From contig NZ_AUMT01000011.1 of the NCBI RefSeq assembly GCF_000430825.1, forward strand, positions 92,222 to 156,221: a DNA stretch of 64,000 nt. Direction: 5' to 3'. Each line of letters begins with the position of its first letter. The stretch's first letter is position 1. Both the position numbers and the translations under genes were made by a program. The DNA is from Chryseobacterium daeguense DSM 19388. Its GTDB lineage: Bacteria; Bacteroidota; Bacteroidia; Flavobacteriales; Weeksellaceae. Shown piece by piece: positions 44,555 through 53,450 of the stretch. A model generated the notes under the pieces. The model was given only the letters and a program-made list of their open reading frames with translations. It did not search any database and was not told where the DNA came from.

Positions 44555-44794
44555 TTATACTGTGTCACCGCCTTCGTCACTGTCAGACGGATATTTCATT
44601 GTAACGTTATCACTTCCCGGTTTTGTAATATTATCCTGAAGCGCTGAAGTTATGCTGTCTTTAAGTGCACCGGTAGTGTTGTCCTGAAGTGCGGAAGTAA
44701 TAGTTCCTGAACCGCCTTTAATCTTCTCAGGGTCTTCAACCTGTTTTTCCAGGAATGAAGCAAAAAATGGCTTTTTAGACTTTTTGTTTTCCAT
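44555..44794 (-). CDS. Graspetide (microviridin-like) precursor peptide A with 8-residue repeats
   Basis: A 79-residue precursor, first gene of the operon. Leader: PFFASFLEKQ at residues 9-18, then EKIKGGSG with a possible double-glycine site at 27-28. Residues 33-72 form five consecutive 8-residue units that all begin with Thr: TSALQDNT, TGALKDSI, TSALQDNI, TKPGSDNV and TMKYPSDS. The first four have Asp at position 6, and the last is the microviridin-type core (T65-M-K-Y-P-S-D-S-D-E). The tail is GGDTV. The repeat register is 24 nt in the DNA. Only the last unit has the full TxKxPSD signature. Confidence 0.88.
   Translation of the reverse strand: MENKKSKKPFFASFLEKQVEDPEKIKGGSGTITSALQDNTTGALKDSITSALQDNITKPGSDNVTMKYPSDSDEGGDTV
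44579..44698 (-). repeat. Five 24-nt coding repeats in precursor A
   Basis: Codons 33-72 of precursor A. Units 1 and 3 encode TSALQDN(T/I) and are nearly the same in DNA; unit 2 (TGALKDSI) and unit 4 (TKPGSDNV) are diverged; unit 5 is the canonical core. In-phase Thr at every eighth residue is the clearest signal. Confidence 0.75.
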
Positions 44795-44821
44795 TGTATT
44801 AGTATTTAATGATTAGGAAGT

Positions 44822-44829
44822 CTAAAGTA
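44822..44829 (-). promoter_or_regulatory. Possible -7 box (TACTTTAG) of the graspetide operon
   Basis: Matches TAnnTTTG at all defined positions but one, 27 nt before the precursor A start on the minus strand. No better box was found in the 114-nt gap to the upstream hydrolase gene. Confidence 0.35.
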
Positions 44830-44908
44830 TTAAAAAAAACTCACCCAGAGAAGAATAAAATATTATTTATGAAAATTTTAACAAATATTCAATTACAATA
44901 GAATTTTA

Positions 44909-45688
44909 TTAATTTAAATTCAAAAATTGTTTAACTACAATAGCAAAATCGACAGGGTTTTCTGCCTGAACCCAATGCCCTGCATTCTTAACCTTTACAA
45001 TTTTAGCCTTCGGAAACTGCTGTTTAATGGCAAATTCATCCTGCGGAAGTATGTAATTTGATTTTTCTCCGGCAATAAATAAGGTTTCACCCTGGAAAAC
45101 TCCGAATTTAATTGCATTGGAAACAAATTCATTATATTTTTCAGATAAAGTTTTAAGATTGAATCTCCAATTTAATTTTTTATCATCATCCCAATATAAA
45201 TTTTTTGTAAGAAACTGAATGGTAGACTTTTCCGGAATATACTGATTCAAAACCGCTTCCACTTCATTTCGTGAAGTAACCGTATTGAAATCTACCGTTT
45301 CCAGAGCCTTAATAATTCCCTGATGATGAGGAGGATAAGCTTTCGGTGAAATATCGACCACAATTAGTTTTTCAACCTTTTCAGGAAAGCTGATTGCAAA
45401 CTGCATTACGGCCTTTCCACCAAGGGAATGCCCAAGAACATGGGCTTTTTCGATTCCGTAATGATTCATATAATTCACAATATCATTGGCCAGATCATCA
45501 TGAGACATATTCTCGGAATGAAAGCTTCTTCCATGGTTCCTAAGATCAATCAAATGTACCGGAAGCTGCTCTCCAAGGTCTTTTCCAAAGCTTCCCCAGT
45601 TATCAAGCATCCCGAATAATCCGTGAAATACCAAAAGTGGTGTGGACGAAAGATTTTCGCCAAATATTTTTGAATGTAGAATTTCCAT
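44909..45688 (-). CDS. Alpha/beta-fold hydrolase (YbfF-like esterase)
   Basis: A 259-residue cytoplasmic hydrolase. LLVFHGLFGMLDNWGSFGKD holds the oxyanion-region HG motif, DLRNHGRSFHSENMSHDDLA follows, the nucleophile elbow is VLGHSLGGKAVM (Ser), and the catalytic His is in VKNAGHWVQAENP. These, and the length, fit the YbfF esterase group. It lies 114 nt upstream of the graspetide precursors on the same strand. A link to peptide maturation is possible but not supported by any motif; a housekeeping esterase is more likely. Confidence 0.88.
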   Translation of the reverse strand: MEILHSKIFGENLSSTPLLVFHGLFGMLDNWGSFGKDLGEQLPVHLIDLRNHGRSFHSENMSHDDLANDIVNYMNHYGIEKAHVLGHSLGGKAVMQFAISFPEKVEKLIVVDISPKAYPPHHQGIIKALETVDFNTVTSRNEVEAVLNQYIPEKSTIQFLTKNLYWDDDKKLNWRFNLKTLSEKYNEFVSNAIKFGVFQGETLFIAGEKSNYILPQDEFAIKQQFPKAKIVKVKNAGHWVQAENPVDFAIVVKQFLNLN

Positions 45689-45775
45689 AATTGTATATTT
45701 ATTTGATGGAAGATAGATTATGGAAGATGGAAGTTTGAGACAGTATCTTCCAGCCTCAGGCCCCCAGCTTCCAGC

Positions 45776-46495
45776 TTACCATTTTGCCAATCTTTTTAAA
45801 TAAGCCTGAACTGTATTTTCGAGTCCCATATACAATGCCTCGGAAACCAAAGCATGACCGATGGAAACTTCAAGAAGATTCGGGATATTATCAGCAAAAT
45901 ATTTTAAATTTTCTAAACTTAAATCGTGTCCGGCATTAAGTCCCAAACCAAAATCTGCAGCTACAATTGCCGTTTCATAGTAAGGTTTTAATGCCAATTC
46001 CTTGTTCGATGTATAATTTTTTGCGTAAGCTTCTGTATACAGCTCAATTCTGTCAGTTCCTGTTTTGGCTGCATATTCCACCAGCTCCGGTGCAGGATCT
46101 AAGAAAATAGAAGTTCTGATACCTGCATTTTTAAATTCTGCAATGATTTCAGTAAGGAAATCCAGGTGTTTTTTTGTGTCCCAGCCAGCATTTGAAGTAA
46201 TCGCATCATCTGCATCTGGAACTAAGGTCACCTGCTCCGGTTTTACCTCCAATACCATATCAATAAACGGGCGGTGCGGGTTTCCTTCAATATTAAATTC
46301 CGTTGTTACCAATGGTTTCAGATCATAAACATCTTTTCTTGTAATATGTCTTTCATCTGGTCTGGGGTGGATGGTAATTCCCTGTCCACCAAATTCCTGT
46401 ATTTTAATTGCGGCTTCCGTAACACTTGGTGCTTCACCTCCTCTTGCATTTCTCAGGGTCGCAATTTTATTAATGTTTACACTTAGTTTTGTCAT
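45776..46495 (-). CDS. pdxJ: Pyridoxine 5'-phosphate synthase
   Basis: A 239-residue TIM-barrel enzyme making PNP from deoxyxylulose phosphate and 3-amino-2-oxopropyl phosphate. ATG 46495 is chosen as it gives MTKLSVNINKIATLRNARGG, the family start; the frame extends 11 codons upstream. Other blocks: GITIHPRPDERHITRKDV, FNIEGNPHRPFIDM, EQVTLVPDADDAITSNAGWD, RIELYTEAYAKNY and LGLNAGHDLSLENLKYF, LLEVSIGHALVSEAL. Together with mvaD, purK/purE and ahcY it is part of the housekeeping content of this region. Confidence 0.96.
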   Translation of the reverse strand: MTKLSVNINKIATLRNARGGEAPSVTEAAIKIQEFGGQGITIHPRPDERHITRKDVYDLKPLVTTEFNIEGNPHRPFIDMVLEVKPEQVTLVPDADDAITSNAGWDTKKHLDFLTEIIAEFKNAGIRTSIFLDPAPELVEYAAKTGTDRIELYTEAYAKNYTSNKELALKPYYETAIVAADFGLGLNAGHDLSLENLKYFADNIPNLLEVSIGHALVSEALYMGLENTVQAYLKRLAKW

Positions 46496-46911
46496 TTTTA
46501 GTCCTAAATATTGGAAGTTAGTTTGCATAATGCATCAATTTTCTTTTTAATCAGAGCTTAAATAAAACTATTGATTTCAAATCTCAGCAATCTGCAAAAA
46601 CTTTTACAAATTTAGTGATTAAAAACCAGCTACCCATTGCGCAGAAGATAAAAAATTAATAAAGCTTTACGGTTAATTTTTAATATTTCTACATGTAATT
46701 TTAATATTAAAAAATTTATCATTTTTCACAAATTAACATCATTATACAAATAGAAAAAAAACATAAAAAAATTACTACAAATTCATAAAACAAATCAATA
46801 AAATCAATTAAATGCAAAATAAATACATTTATATTGGGAATATGTTAATAAAAACATAATTAAATGCAATATTTTTATTAATATTACAACATCTAATTAT
46901 TATAACACAAG
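46496..46911. other. AT-rich intergenic region before susC
   Basis: No gene in 416 very AT-rich bases between the divergent pdxJ and susC. Near-consensus -7 boxes such as TACATTTA at about 46824-46831 could drive susC, but none matches perfectly. No anti-sigma/ECF sigma pair, the usual SusCD regulators in this phylum, lies next to it. Confidence 0.5.
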
Positions 46912-49900
46912 ATGAAATTAAATGCTAAAACCTCTATTTCTGTAGGTGTATTCTGTTTTCTTCTGGGAACTACCGGACAGATCAATGCACAAAAAACAAA
47001 AAACGACACTGCTAAAACCACGGAAATCAAAGAAGTTGTGGTAACAGCTCTCGGAATTAAAAGAGACCAGAGAAAGCTGGGCTATTCTATCTCCAAAGTC
47101 GACAGTAAGGATATAAGCCAGGCCGGTGTTGTGAATCCCATGGAAGCTCTTCAGGGAAAATTACCCGGTGTTCAGGTCATTGCCGGTTCAGGAGGGCCGC
47201 AATCAAGTGCGAAAATTCAGATTCGTGGAAATACATCTCTGGGAAAAAACAATCAGCCTCTGGTAGTGGTAGACGGTGTAATTATAGATAATTCCGTTAC
47301 CGGTGCAGATGAATGGGGATCAGGGTATGATTTCGGAAACGAAATGAAGAACCTTAATTCTGATGCTTTTGAATCTGTTTCTGTACTTAGAGGTGCCGCT
47401 GCTTCCGCTTTATATGGGTCCCGCGCTTCCAATGGGGTAATTGTTATTACAACAAAAAAAGGTCGTGGCAGAAACGGAGTCGGCGTGAAGGTAAATTCTT
47501 CACTTACGACCCAAAGTGTTTATGCAGGGCCTAAACTGCAAAATGAATTTGGTGCCGGTGTAGGATCAACTTTTCCAACTGACAGCAACGGAGAACGGTT
47601 CATAGATCCAAATACTTTTTTCTACAGCTACGGCCCTAAGTTTGACGGTATGCCGGTAAAAGATGTTGATGGAAGAACTGTTTTATATAATCCTCAACCT
47701 CATAACTATCTTGATCTATATCAGGTGGGAATGGACCGGAAAAATTCTGTTGAGCTTTCTGGGGGTACTGATAAGTCAACTTTCTTATTTAACTATACCA
47801 ATCAGGAAGCAGAAGGAATATTACCACGAAACAAATTTACCAAAAATGCTTACTTCTTACGTGCTACGCATGAGTTTAATAAATACCTGCAGTTAGACGC
47901 AAGCTTTAATTATACGAGGTCTTTTGGACAAAATCCAGTACCTCAGGGAGGAAATAGCAGCCCATTGTTCAGCTATGTATATGCACTACCGAGAAGTTTT
48001 GATGCCAATTATTGGAGCCAAAATTATTTAGATCCCGTAAATGGCGGTATAAAACAGGGTAACGATGACCCTTACGGTATGACCGGACAATATTTTGACC
48101 TATTCCAAAATACAAGAACCCAGAAAGAAAACAATTATATCGGCCGTTTAGAAATAAAATCTCAGCTTACGGACTGGCTGAATCTTACTGTAGGAGGAAA
48201 TTTCAACAATTACAACTTTATCAACGAATCCAAACTTTTAGGCATGGATGTCGGTTTTAAAGGAGGAGGATACAGTATTTTGGAAGGTAGAAAGGAGCAA
48301 AATACCCTTAGGTTTTTAGCCAATGCCAACTTCAAGCTCACTGATAATTTAACCCTGAATGCTTCACTTGGAGGAGAAAGTTTCAGCTCAAAATATAAAT
48401 TTACAAGATCATTTACAAACAACGGACTGAGAATACCGGGAGTTTTTCAAATTCAAAACTCGGTGGATGCACCTGGCCTTGAAACAGTTTACACTGATGG
48501 AAATGTTTCCCCTAAAAAAATTCAGTCTTTATACGCTTTTGCTAATTTTGCATGGAAAGATCAACTGTTTGTAGATATTACCGGACGTAATGACTGGTCT
48601 TCTACATTGGCTTATCCTGACGGACATGGAGATGTAAGTTATTTTTATCCTTCGTTTGTCGCAAATTGGACTTTCTCCAATTCTTTCAATCTTCCGAAAT
48701 GGATCAGCTTCGGGAGCTTAAGAGGAAGCCTTGCATGGGTAGGCCGCGACACATTCCCATATAATACGAGTGCCGGATTTTATTATGCGGGAGACCCCAC
48801 GGCATACAACTCTCCAGACGGCACACGTGTTCCTTTGATTGGATTTAACAGCCGTGCTCTTGCCAATGGTAATTTAAAAAATGAATTAAGCAGATCTATT
48901 GAACTCGGCTTAAATATGGCATTCTTTAATAACAGGCTGGATTTTGATGTTTCAGTTTATAAAACAAATACAATCAATCAATTATTAACACTTAAGATGC
49001 CTCAAGAGTCGGGTGTGGAATCACAGCAGATTAACGCTGGAAATCTACAGAATAAAGGAATTGAGGTCATTGTAAATGCTGTTCCAATAAAATCAAATGA
49101 TTTTAAATGGGATACCACCCTTACCTTCGCCAAAAACCAGGACAAAATAATTGAGCTTGCTCCCGGTGTTGAAGAATATGTACTCCAATGGGCAATGGGA
49201 AGAGATGTAAAAAGTATTGCAATTCCCGGCCAGGAATACGGATTGATACAAACCAACTATGCTTTCGCCACTTATCAGGCTCTTGATGCTAACGGAAATA
49301 AAATTGACGATCCAAGAAATGGCATGAGAGTCCTTAAACCAAACGGTTTCTATATGCGCTCCAATGCTTATCAAAATCAGGGCTATACAACAGTAGGAAA
49401 GCTGACGCCTGACTTCCTTACCAGTTTCAGAAATACTTTTAAATATAAAAACTTAGCACTAAGTGTTTTAATTGATGCGAGAGTGGGTGGAGACATTTTA
49501 TCCGCTACTTATAATTACGGAGTACAATTCGGGAATCTGCCCTCAACTTTACAATACAGAGATGAAGAAAGAGGCGGTATCAGATATATAGACACTACCG
49601 GACAGAGCCAGTTTGGGGTGATTCCTGAAGGAGTATTTGCCCAAAACACTCAGATCAAAGACAAGCAAGGTATCACCAGAGATGTAGGTGGCATGACCTA
49701 TCAGGAAGTTTATCAGAGAGGATGGATGGATCCTGTACGTACCGATCTGTATTACAGGAACCTTGGGTCTTGGGGCAATGGTATCCGGGAAAATGCTATT
49801 TTCGAGAATACCTGGGTGGCTCTTCGTGAGCTGAGATTAACGTATTCATTCAAACCTGAATTAATAAAACCTCTTGGAATAAACACATTAAATGCTTCCC

Positions 49901-50052
49901 TCATAGGAAGAAACCTCTTCTATATCTATAATAAACTTCCTGACGGCATCAACCCTGAAGGTATGTATAACAACAATTCCGGAAGCTTTGCGGAGTATGG
50001 AGGCTCGCCAATGTCAAGATATATAGGCTTTAATTTAGACTTTTCTTTCTAA
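46912..50052 (+). CDS. SusC/RagA-family TonB-dependent outer membrane transporter
   Basis: A 1046-residue TonB-linked barrel with signal peptide (MKLNAKTSISVGVFCFLLGT... AQ). It lacks the CarboxypepD-like N-terminal extension found in many SusC proteins and goes quickly to the TonB-box region EIKEVVVTALGIKRDQRKLG. The plug has AGVVNPMEALQGKLPGVQVI, SAKIQIRGNTSLGKNNQPLV and VLRGAAASALYGSRASNGVI, the SusC signature. The barrel fills residues ~230-1046 and ends in SRYIGFNLDFSF. It imports a polymer or oligomer captured by the SusD partner encoded 24 nt downstream. No glycosidase or protease gene is adjacent, so the ligand is unknown. Confidence 0.96.
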   Translation: MKLNAKTSISVGVFCFLLGTTGQINAQKTKNDTAKTTEIKEVVVTALGIKRDQRKLGYSISKVDSKDISQAGVVNPMEALQGKLPGVQVIAGSGGPQSSAKIQIRGNTSLGKNNQPLVVVDGVIIDNSVTGADEWGSGYDFGNEMKNLNSDAFESVSVLRGAAASALYGSRASNGVIVITTKKGRGRNGVGVKVNSSLTTQSVYAGPKLQNEFGAGVGSTFPTDSNGERFIDPNTFFYSYGPKFDGMPVKDVDGRTVLYNPQPHNYLDLYQVGMDRKNSVELSGGTDKSTFLFNYTNQEAEGILPRNKFTKNAYFLRATHEFNKYLQLDASFNYTRSFGQNPVPQGGNSSPLFSYVYALPRSFDANYWSQNYLDPVNGGIKQGNDDPYGMTGQYFDLFQNTRTQKENNYIGRLEIKSQLTDWLNLTVGGNFNNYNFINESKLLGMDVGFKGGGYSILEGRKEQNTLRFLANANFKLTDNLTLNASLGGESFSSKYKFTRSFTNNGLRIPGVFQIQNSVDAPGLETVYTDGNVSPKKIQSLYAFANFAWKDQLFVDITGRNDWSSTLAYPDGHGDVSYFYPSFVANWTFSNSFNLPKWISFGSLRGSLAWVGRDTFPYNTSAGFYYAGDPTAYNSPDGTRVPLIGFNSRALANGNLKNELSRSIELGLNMAFFNNRLDFDVSVYKTNTINQLLTLKMPQESGVESQQINAGNLQNKGIEVIVNAVPIKSNDFKWDTTLTFAKNQDKIIELAPGVEEYVLQWAMGRDVKSIAIPGQEYGLIQTNYAFATYQALDANGNKIDDPRNGMRVLKPNGFYMRSNAYQNQGYTTVGKLTPDFLTSFRNTFKYKNLALSVLIDARVGGDILSATYNYGVQFGNLPSTLQYRDEERGGIRYIDTTGQSQFGVIPEGVFAQNTQIKDKQGITRDVGGMTYQEVYQRGWMDPVRTDLYYRNLGSWGNGIRENAIFENTWVALRELRLTYSFKPELIKPLGINTLNASLIGRNLFYIYNKLPDGINPEGMYNNNSGSFAEYGGSPMSRYIGFNLDFSF

Positions 50053-50076
50053 CTGTTTACTTAATAAATTAAAAAA

Positions 50077-51735
50077 ATGAAAAAAATATTTCTAATAGCA
50101 TCTACACTTTGTTTACTGAATTCTTGTACAAGTGATTTTGCTGAAACCAATACAAACCCGCTGGACATCGTAAATACGACTCCGGAAGCGCTTCTGCCAA
50201 TGGCCATCAAAAAAGGCTACGATGCCAGCTTTGAATATTATTATGACTACTATCGCAGGATTATGCCATGGACACAAACTTTAGTTCCAAGTTTAGGTAA
50301 CCCTTCAGAATTCATGGATGACGGCTCTAATATGAACGCAAGAAAAGATGTTTTCTATGGCGATCATGGTTCTTTATTAACAGATATTATTCACAAGATA
50401 GATCAGATGCCGGCAGAGGAGCAGGCAAAATACGTTAACATTAAAAGCATCGCTACAATCCTTAAGGTTTATTATGCATGGTATGTTACTGATGTCAATG
50501 GAAGTATGGCCTATACAGAAGCTTTCCAGGCGAGATATGGCGGAACTGTAACTCCAAAATTTGAAACACAGGAACAATTGTATGATATTTTTGACAGCCA
50601 ACTAAACAGCGTTTACACTGCGATAGAAGGCGCGAACCAATCTATACAGGTAAAACCAGGTGCCGGAGACCTCTTTTTTAACGGAGATATCTTGAAATGG
50701 AAAAAAGTTTCCAATTCTTTAAGATTAAAAATTGCCTCAAGATTAATGAAAAGAAATCCTGCTAAACTGACTGCAATTGCCACCCAGGTATTATCAAGAG
50801 ATCAGATAACCAGCACCGCAGAAGATTTTTCTCTGCGTTCCAGAAGGTTTACTGAGCACGGCAACTTTAATCCTGCCGGTTTCTCTGCTACAAAACCGAT
50901 GGTGGACTTTATGGGCGCCAACAATGACCCGAGACTTCCTCTATTCTTTCAAAAAAACTCGTATACTAAAACTGCTATCAAAAGACTTTCAACTGCAGGA
51001 TTGATGAATGATGTACAGATAATTGATTCAACTAAAAGATACGTAGGAGGACCTGTAAGTCCGGATATGAGTACAAGCCGCTATTATACCAAAGCAAGAA
51101 GATCATTGAACGGGATTACATATGATACTGTTTCAAGACTTCAATATCGTATTTGGCAGCCGGAATACAATGCCGGTACAGGAAATGCCGTATTTCCTAT
51201 TTTAACTTATGCGGATTATTCTTTATTAAAAGCAGAATTACAGACAAGAGGACTTATTTCTACAGGAAGTTCCGTTCAGTCACTTTATGAGCAGGGTATC
51301 ATAGCGTCAATTGCAACATATAATTTCATTGCAAAAGAAGCTGTTGCATTTGACTACACCCCTACCATGGATAGTGAGATAACAGGTCCAAACGGCTACC
51401 TGCTTGCTCCCGATGTAAAATTCAATCCGTCAAAAGCACTGGAACAGATCATCATTCAGGAATATTTAAATTATTTTAAACAACCTAACGAAGTCTGGGC
51501 TCTTATCAAAAGAACTGATATGCCGAACACCTCTACAGCACTGAAATTAGAAACACCTACACGAAATGGAGGAATTCCTTTGACAATGCCTAGAAGAATC
51601 GTTCTCCCTACTCCATCTATGGATAATCTAAACTATAGTAATCAACAGGCCGCACTTAACCTGATGAAGCAAGATCCTGATTTCGGTACAAGCGAAAATG
51701 ATATTCAGGGCCGTATATGGTGGGATAAAAAATAA
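50077..51735 (+). CDS. SusD/RagB-family (SusD-like) nutrient-binding lipoprotein
   Basis: A 552-residue surface lipoprotein with lipobox LLNSC (Cys17). After DFAETNTNPLDIVNTTPEAL come TPR-like helical segments, e.g. NIKSIATILKVYYAWYVTDV and LKWKKVSNSLRLKIASRLMK, the hallmark of the SusD-like_2 subgroup, and the C-terminal ALEQIIIQEYLNYFKQPNEV. It caps the SusC barrel and delivers ligand. It is co-transcribed with susC. Confidence 0.94.
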   Translation: MKKIFLIASTLCLLNSCTSDFAETNTNPLDIVNTTPEALLPMAIKKGYDASFEYYYDYYRRIMPWTQTLVPSLGNPSEFMDDGSNMNARKDVFYGDHGSLLTDIIHKIDQMPAEEQAKYVNIKSIATILKVYYAWYVTDVNGSMAYTEAFQARYGGTVTPKFETQEQLYDIFDSQLNSVYTAIEGANQSIQVKPGAGDLFFNGDILKWKKVSNSLRLKIASRLMKRNPAKLTAIATQVLSRDQITSTAEDFSLRSRRFTEHGNFNPAGFSATKPMVDFMGANNDPRLPLFFQKNSYTKTAIKRLSTAGLMNDVQIIDSTKRYVGGPVSPDMSTSRYYTKARRSLNGITYDTVSRLQYRIWQPEYNAGTGNAVFPILTYADYSLLKAELQTRGLISTGSSVQSLYEQGIIASIATYNFIAKEAVAFDYTPTMDSEITGPNGYLLAPDVKFNPSKALEQIIIQEYLNYFKQPNEVWALIKRTDMPNTSTALKLETPTRNGGIPLTMPRRIVLPTPSMDNLNYSNQQAALNLMKQDPDFGTSENDIQGRIWWDKK

Positions 51736-51749
51736 ATTTTAAACATAAA

Positions 51750-51811
51750 CATCTGTGTAAATCTGAGAAAATCTGTGATCCAAAAATTAAAACAACAGAT
51801 TTATACAGATG
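51750..51811. repeat. Inverted repeat of the ATCTGTGTAA family
   Basis: CATCTGTGTAAATCTG at 51750-51765 faces CAGATTTATACAGATG at 51796-51811 (one mismatch). The same words occur in the larger inverted repeat at 63751-63845, so this is a member of a dispersed intergenic family. Confidence 0.65.
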
Positions 51812-51836
51812 AATAAATATTTTTAAGAACTTAAAT

Positions 51837-51875
51837 AAAAGATTCCGGCGAGTTTTCACCAGAATCTTTTTATTT
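51837..51875. terminator. Terminator between susD and the MscS gene
   Basis: AAAAGATTCcGG pairs with CCaGAATCTTTT around a loop GCGAGTTTTCA-like segment, with T-rich flanks on both strands. It serves susCD and possibly the convergent channel gene. Confidence 0.65.
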
Positions 51876-51924
51876 TATCTAAAGACTTCAGAATAAGCAG
51901 TCTATTTTTCAAAGTTATAATATC

Positions 51925-53184
51925 TTACACTTTCACCTGCATCACTTCAAGACCAAATTCCTTTGAAGCTACCAGCAAATGATCAAAAATATCCGACTGA
52001 ATTTCCTCAAAACGAACCCATTCCGTATCATTGGTAAAAGAATAAATCTCTAAAGGAAGCCCTTGTGGAGTGATATTCAGCTGACGGACAATAATTGGCC
52101 CTTCTTTATCTAGCTCAGGAATTTTTTCGATATATTTCTGGGCATAATGCCTGAAAACACCAATATTGGTAAGCTGTCTCCCATTAATGATTTCTTCTTT
52201 GTGCGCCATATTCTCTTTTTCCTTTCTGAGTTCAATGGATCTTTCTTCCAGATAATCAGCAATAAGATTAATATTTTTCAGATCTTCGATATCTTCATCC
52301 GTAAGGAATTTAAAAGAATTGATATTAAAATAAATAGATTTTTTAATTCTCCTGGCATTCGTTTCTGAAATAACCTGCAGGTTTTTGATTTCCGTTGTCA
52401 GCAAATCATACGTGGGAATCGTGGAAAATGTTTTATCAAAATTATTAATTCTTGTTGTCAAAAGATTGATTTCCGCAATATTCCCTTCCAAATTATATTT
52501 AGGAATGCTTACCCAGTCGCCAACCTTCAGGTTTTTTGAAGTAGCTACATGAATTCCGGTCACAAAGCCTAAAATAGTGTCCCTGAAAACCAAAACCAAA
52601 ACAGCAGTGATTGCTCCCAGACTTCCGGCAATTGTAGTTCCCTTAATCCCGAAAATCACACAAATTCCAACTACAGAAAAGATAAAAATCCCTAAAATTT
52701 TTACAGTTTCTGAAATAGCATTCAACGCCATGATTTTGTAGAAATCCTGCTTTATTGTAAAATAATTTCTAAATGCCGTAAGTCCCCGGTACAGCATCCC
52801 CGCAAAGATCATTACTACTCCTAAGTTTACAGAACGTACAATAAATTTGGTTGTTTTATCGAGAGCACCCATAAAAATAGACTCATGAATACTTCCTACA
52901 ATTAAAAGTGCAATTAAATGTGCCAGAGAATTGGTCACCTTAGACAGATAAATGGATTTGATAACCGGATATTTTTCCTGATTATGAAAAAAACGGAAAA
53001 TACTGTTGATGACAATTTTAAATAAGAAATCAATAACCAGAAATACAGCACAAAGCAGAAAAAGTTTTACAATAATGTGAAATATCCAATCCATCCCGGA
53101 TGGTGAAATCTTGGTAATGTAGATATAAAGCGGATCTGTAAGCTCCGTAATAAAATCTTTAGTTTCTTCTAGCTGATCATTCAT
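51925..53184 (-). CDS. MscS-family mechanosensitive channel (YbdG-like)
   Basis: A 419-residue inner-membrane channel. ATG 53184 (MNDQLEETKDFITELTDPLY) is chosen because a TAAATTTG box lies 5 nt upstream of it; the frame continues 17 codons further, through the box. Four to five membrane helices span residues ~25-190; the pore-lining and beta-domain region reads TIAGSLGAITAVLVLVFRDT, ILGFVTGIHVATSKNLKVGD, WVSIPKYNLEGNIAEINLLT. The long C-terminal part with the NARRIKKSIYFNINSFKFL block resembles YbdG/MscM. It releases solutes on hypo-osmotic shock. Confidence 0.9.
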   Translation of the reverse strand: MNDQLEETKDFITELTDPLYIYITKISPSGMDWIFHIIVKLFLLCAVFLVIDFLFKIVINSIFRFFHNQEKYPVIKSIYLSKVTNSLAHLIALLIVGSIHESIFMGALDKTTKFIVRSVNLGVVMIFAGMLYRGLTAFRNYFTIKQDFYKIMALNAISETVKILGIFIFSVVGICVIFGIKGTTIAGSLGAITAVLVLVFRDTILGFVTGIHVATSKNLKVGDWVSIPKYNLEGNIAEINLLTTRINNFDKTFSTIPTYDLLTTEIKNLQVISETNARRIKKSIYFNINSFKFLTDEDIEDLKNINLIADYLEERSIELRKEKENMAHKEEIINGRQLTNIGVFRHYAQKYIEKIPELDKEGPIIVRQLNITPQGLPLEIYSFTNDTEWVRFEEIQSDIFDHLLVASKEFGLEVMQVKV

Positions 53185-53189
53185 TATAG

Positions 53190-53197
53190 CAAATTTA
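53190..53197 (-). promoter_or_regulatory. -7 box TAAATTTG of the MscS gene (near-leaderless)
   Basis: Perfect box on the minus strand, 5 nt (CTATA) from the chosen ATG. Confidence 0.55.
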
Positions 53198-53450
53198 GAA
53201 AAATTTAAGGTTGATCTTTGGAATCTACGTATCAATTTTCATCCCAAAATTTAAATCAAACTAATCAATGGTATTAATTTTCAATTATTCTTTCATACTA
53301 AATCCTTCGAAACCTCGATTAACAAATAAATAATCCATTACAATACACAAAAATCAATAAATTATATTAAAAAATTTCACTGTTTTATGATTTTATATTT
53401 AATTATTTTTTAAATTTGATAAAAACTAAATAAATCAAAATCAGTTAAAT

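Noticed and set aside
44909..45688. Alpha/beta hydrolase considered as part of the graspetide cluster
   Set aside because: The motifs fit a general YbfF-type esterase, there is a 114-nt gap with a possible new promoter, and no graspetide system known to me uses such an enzyme.
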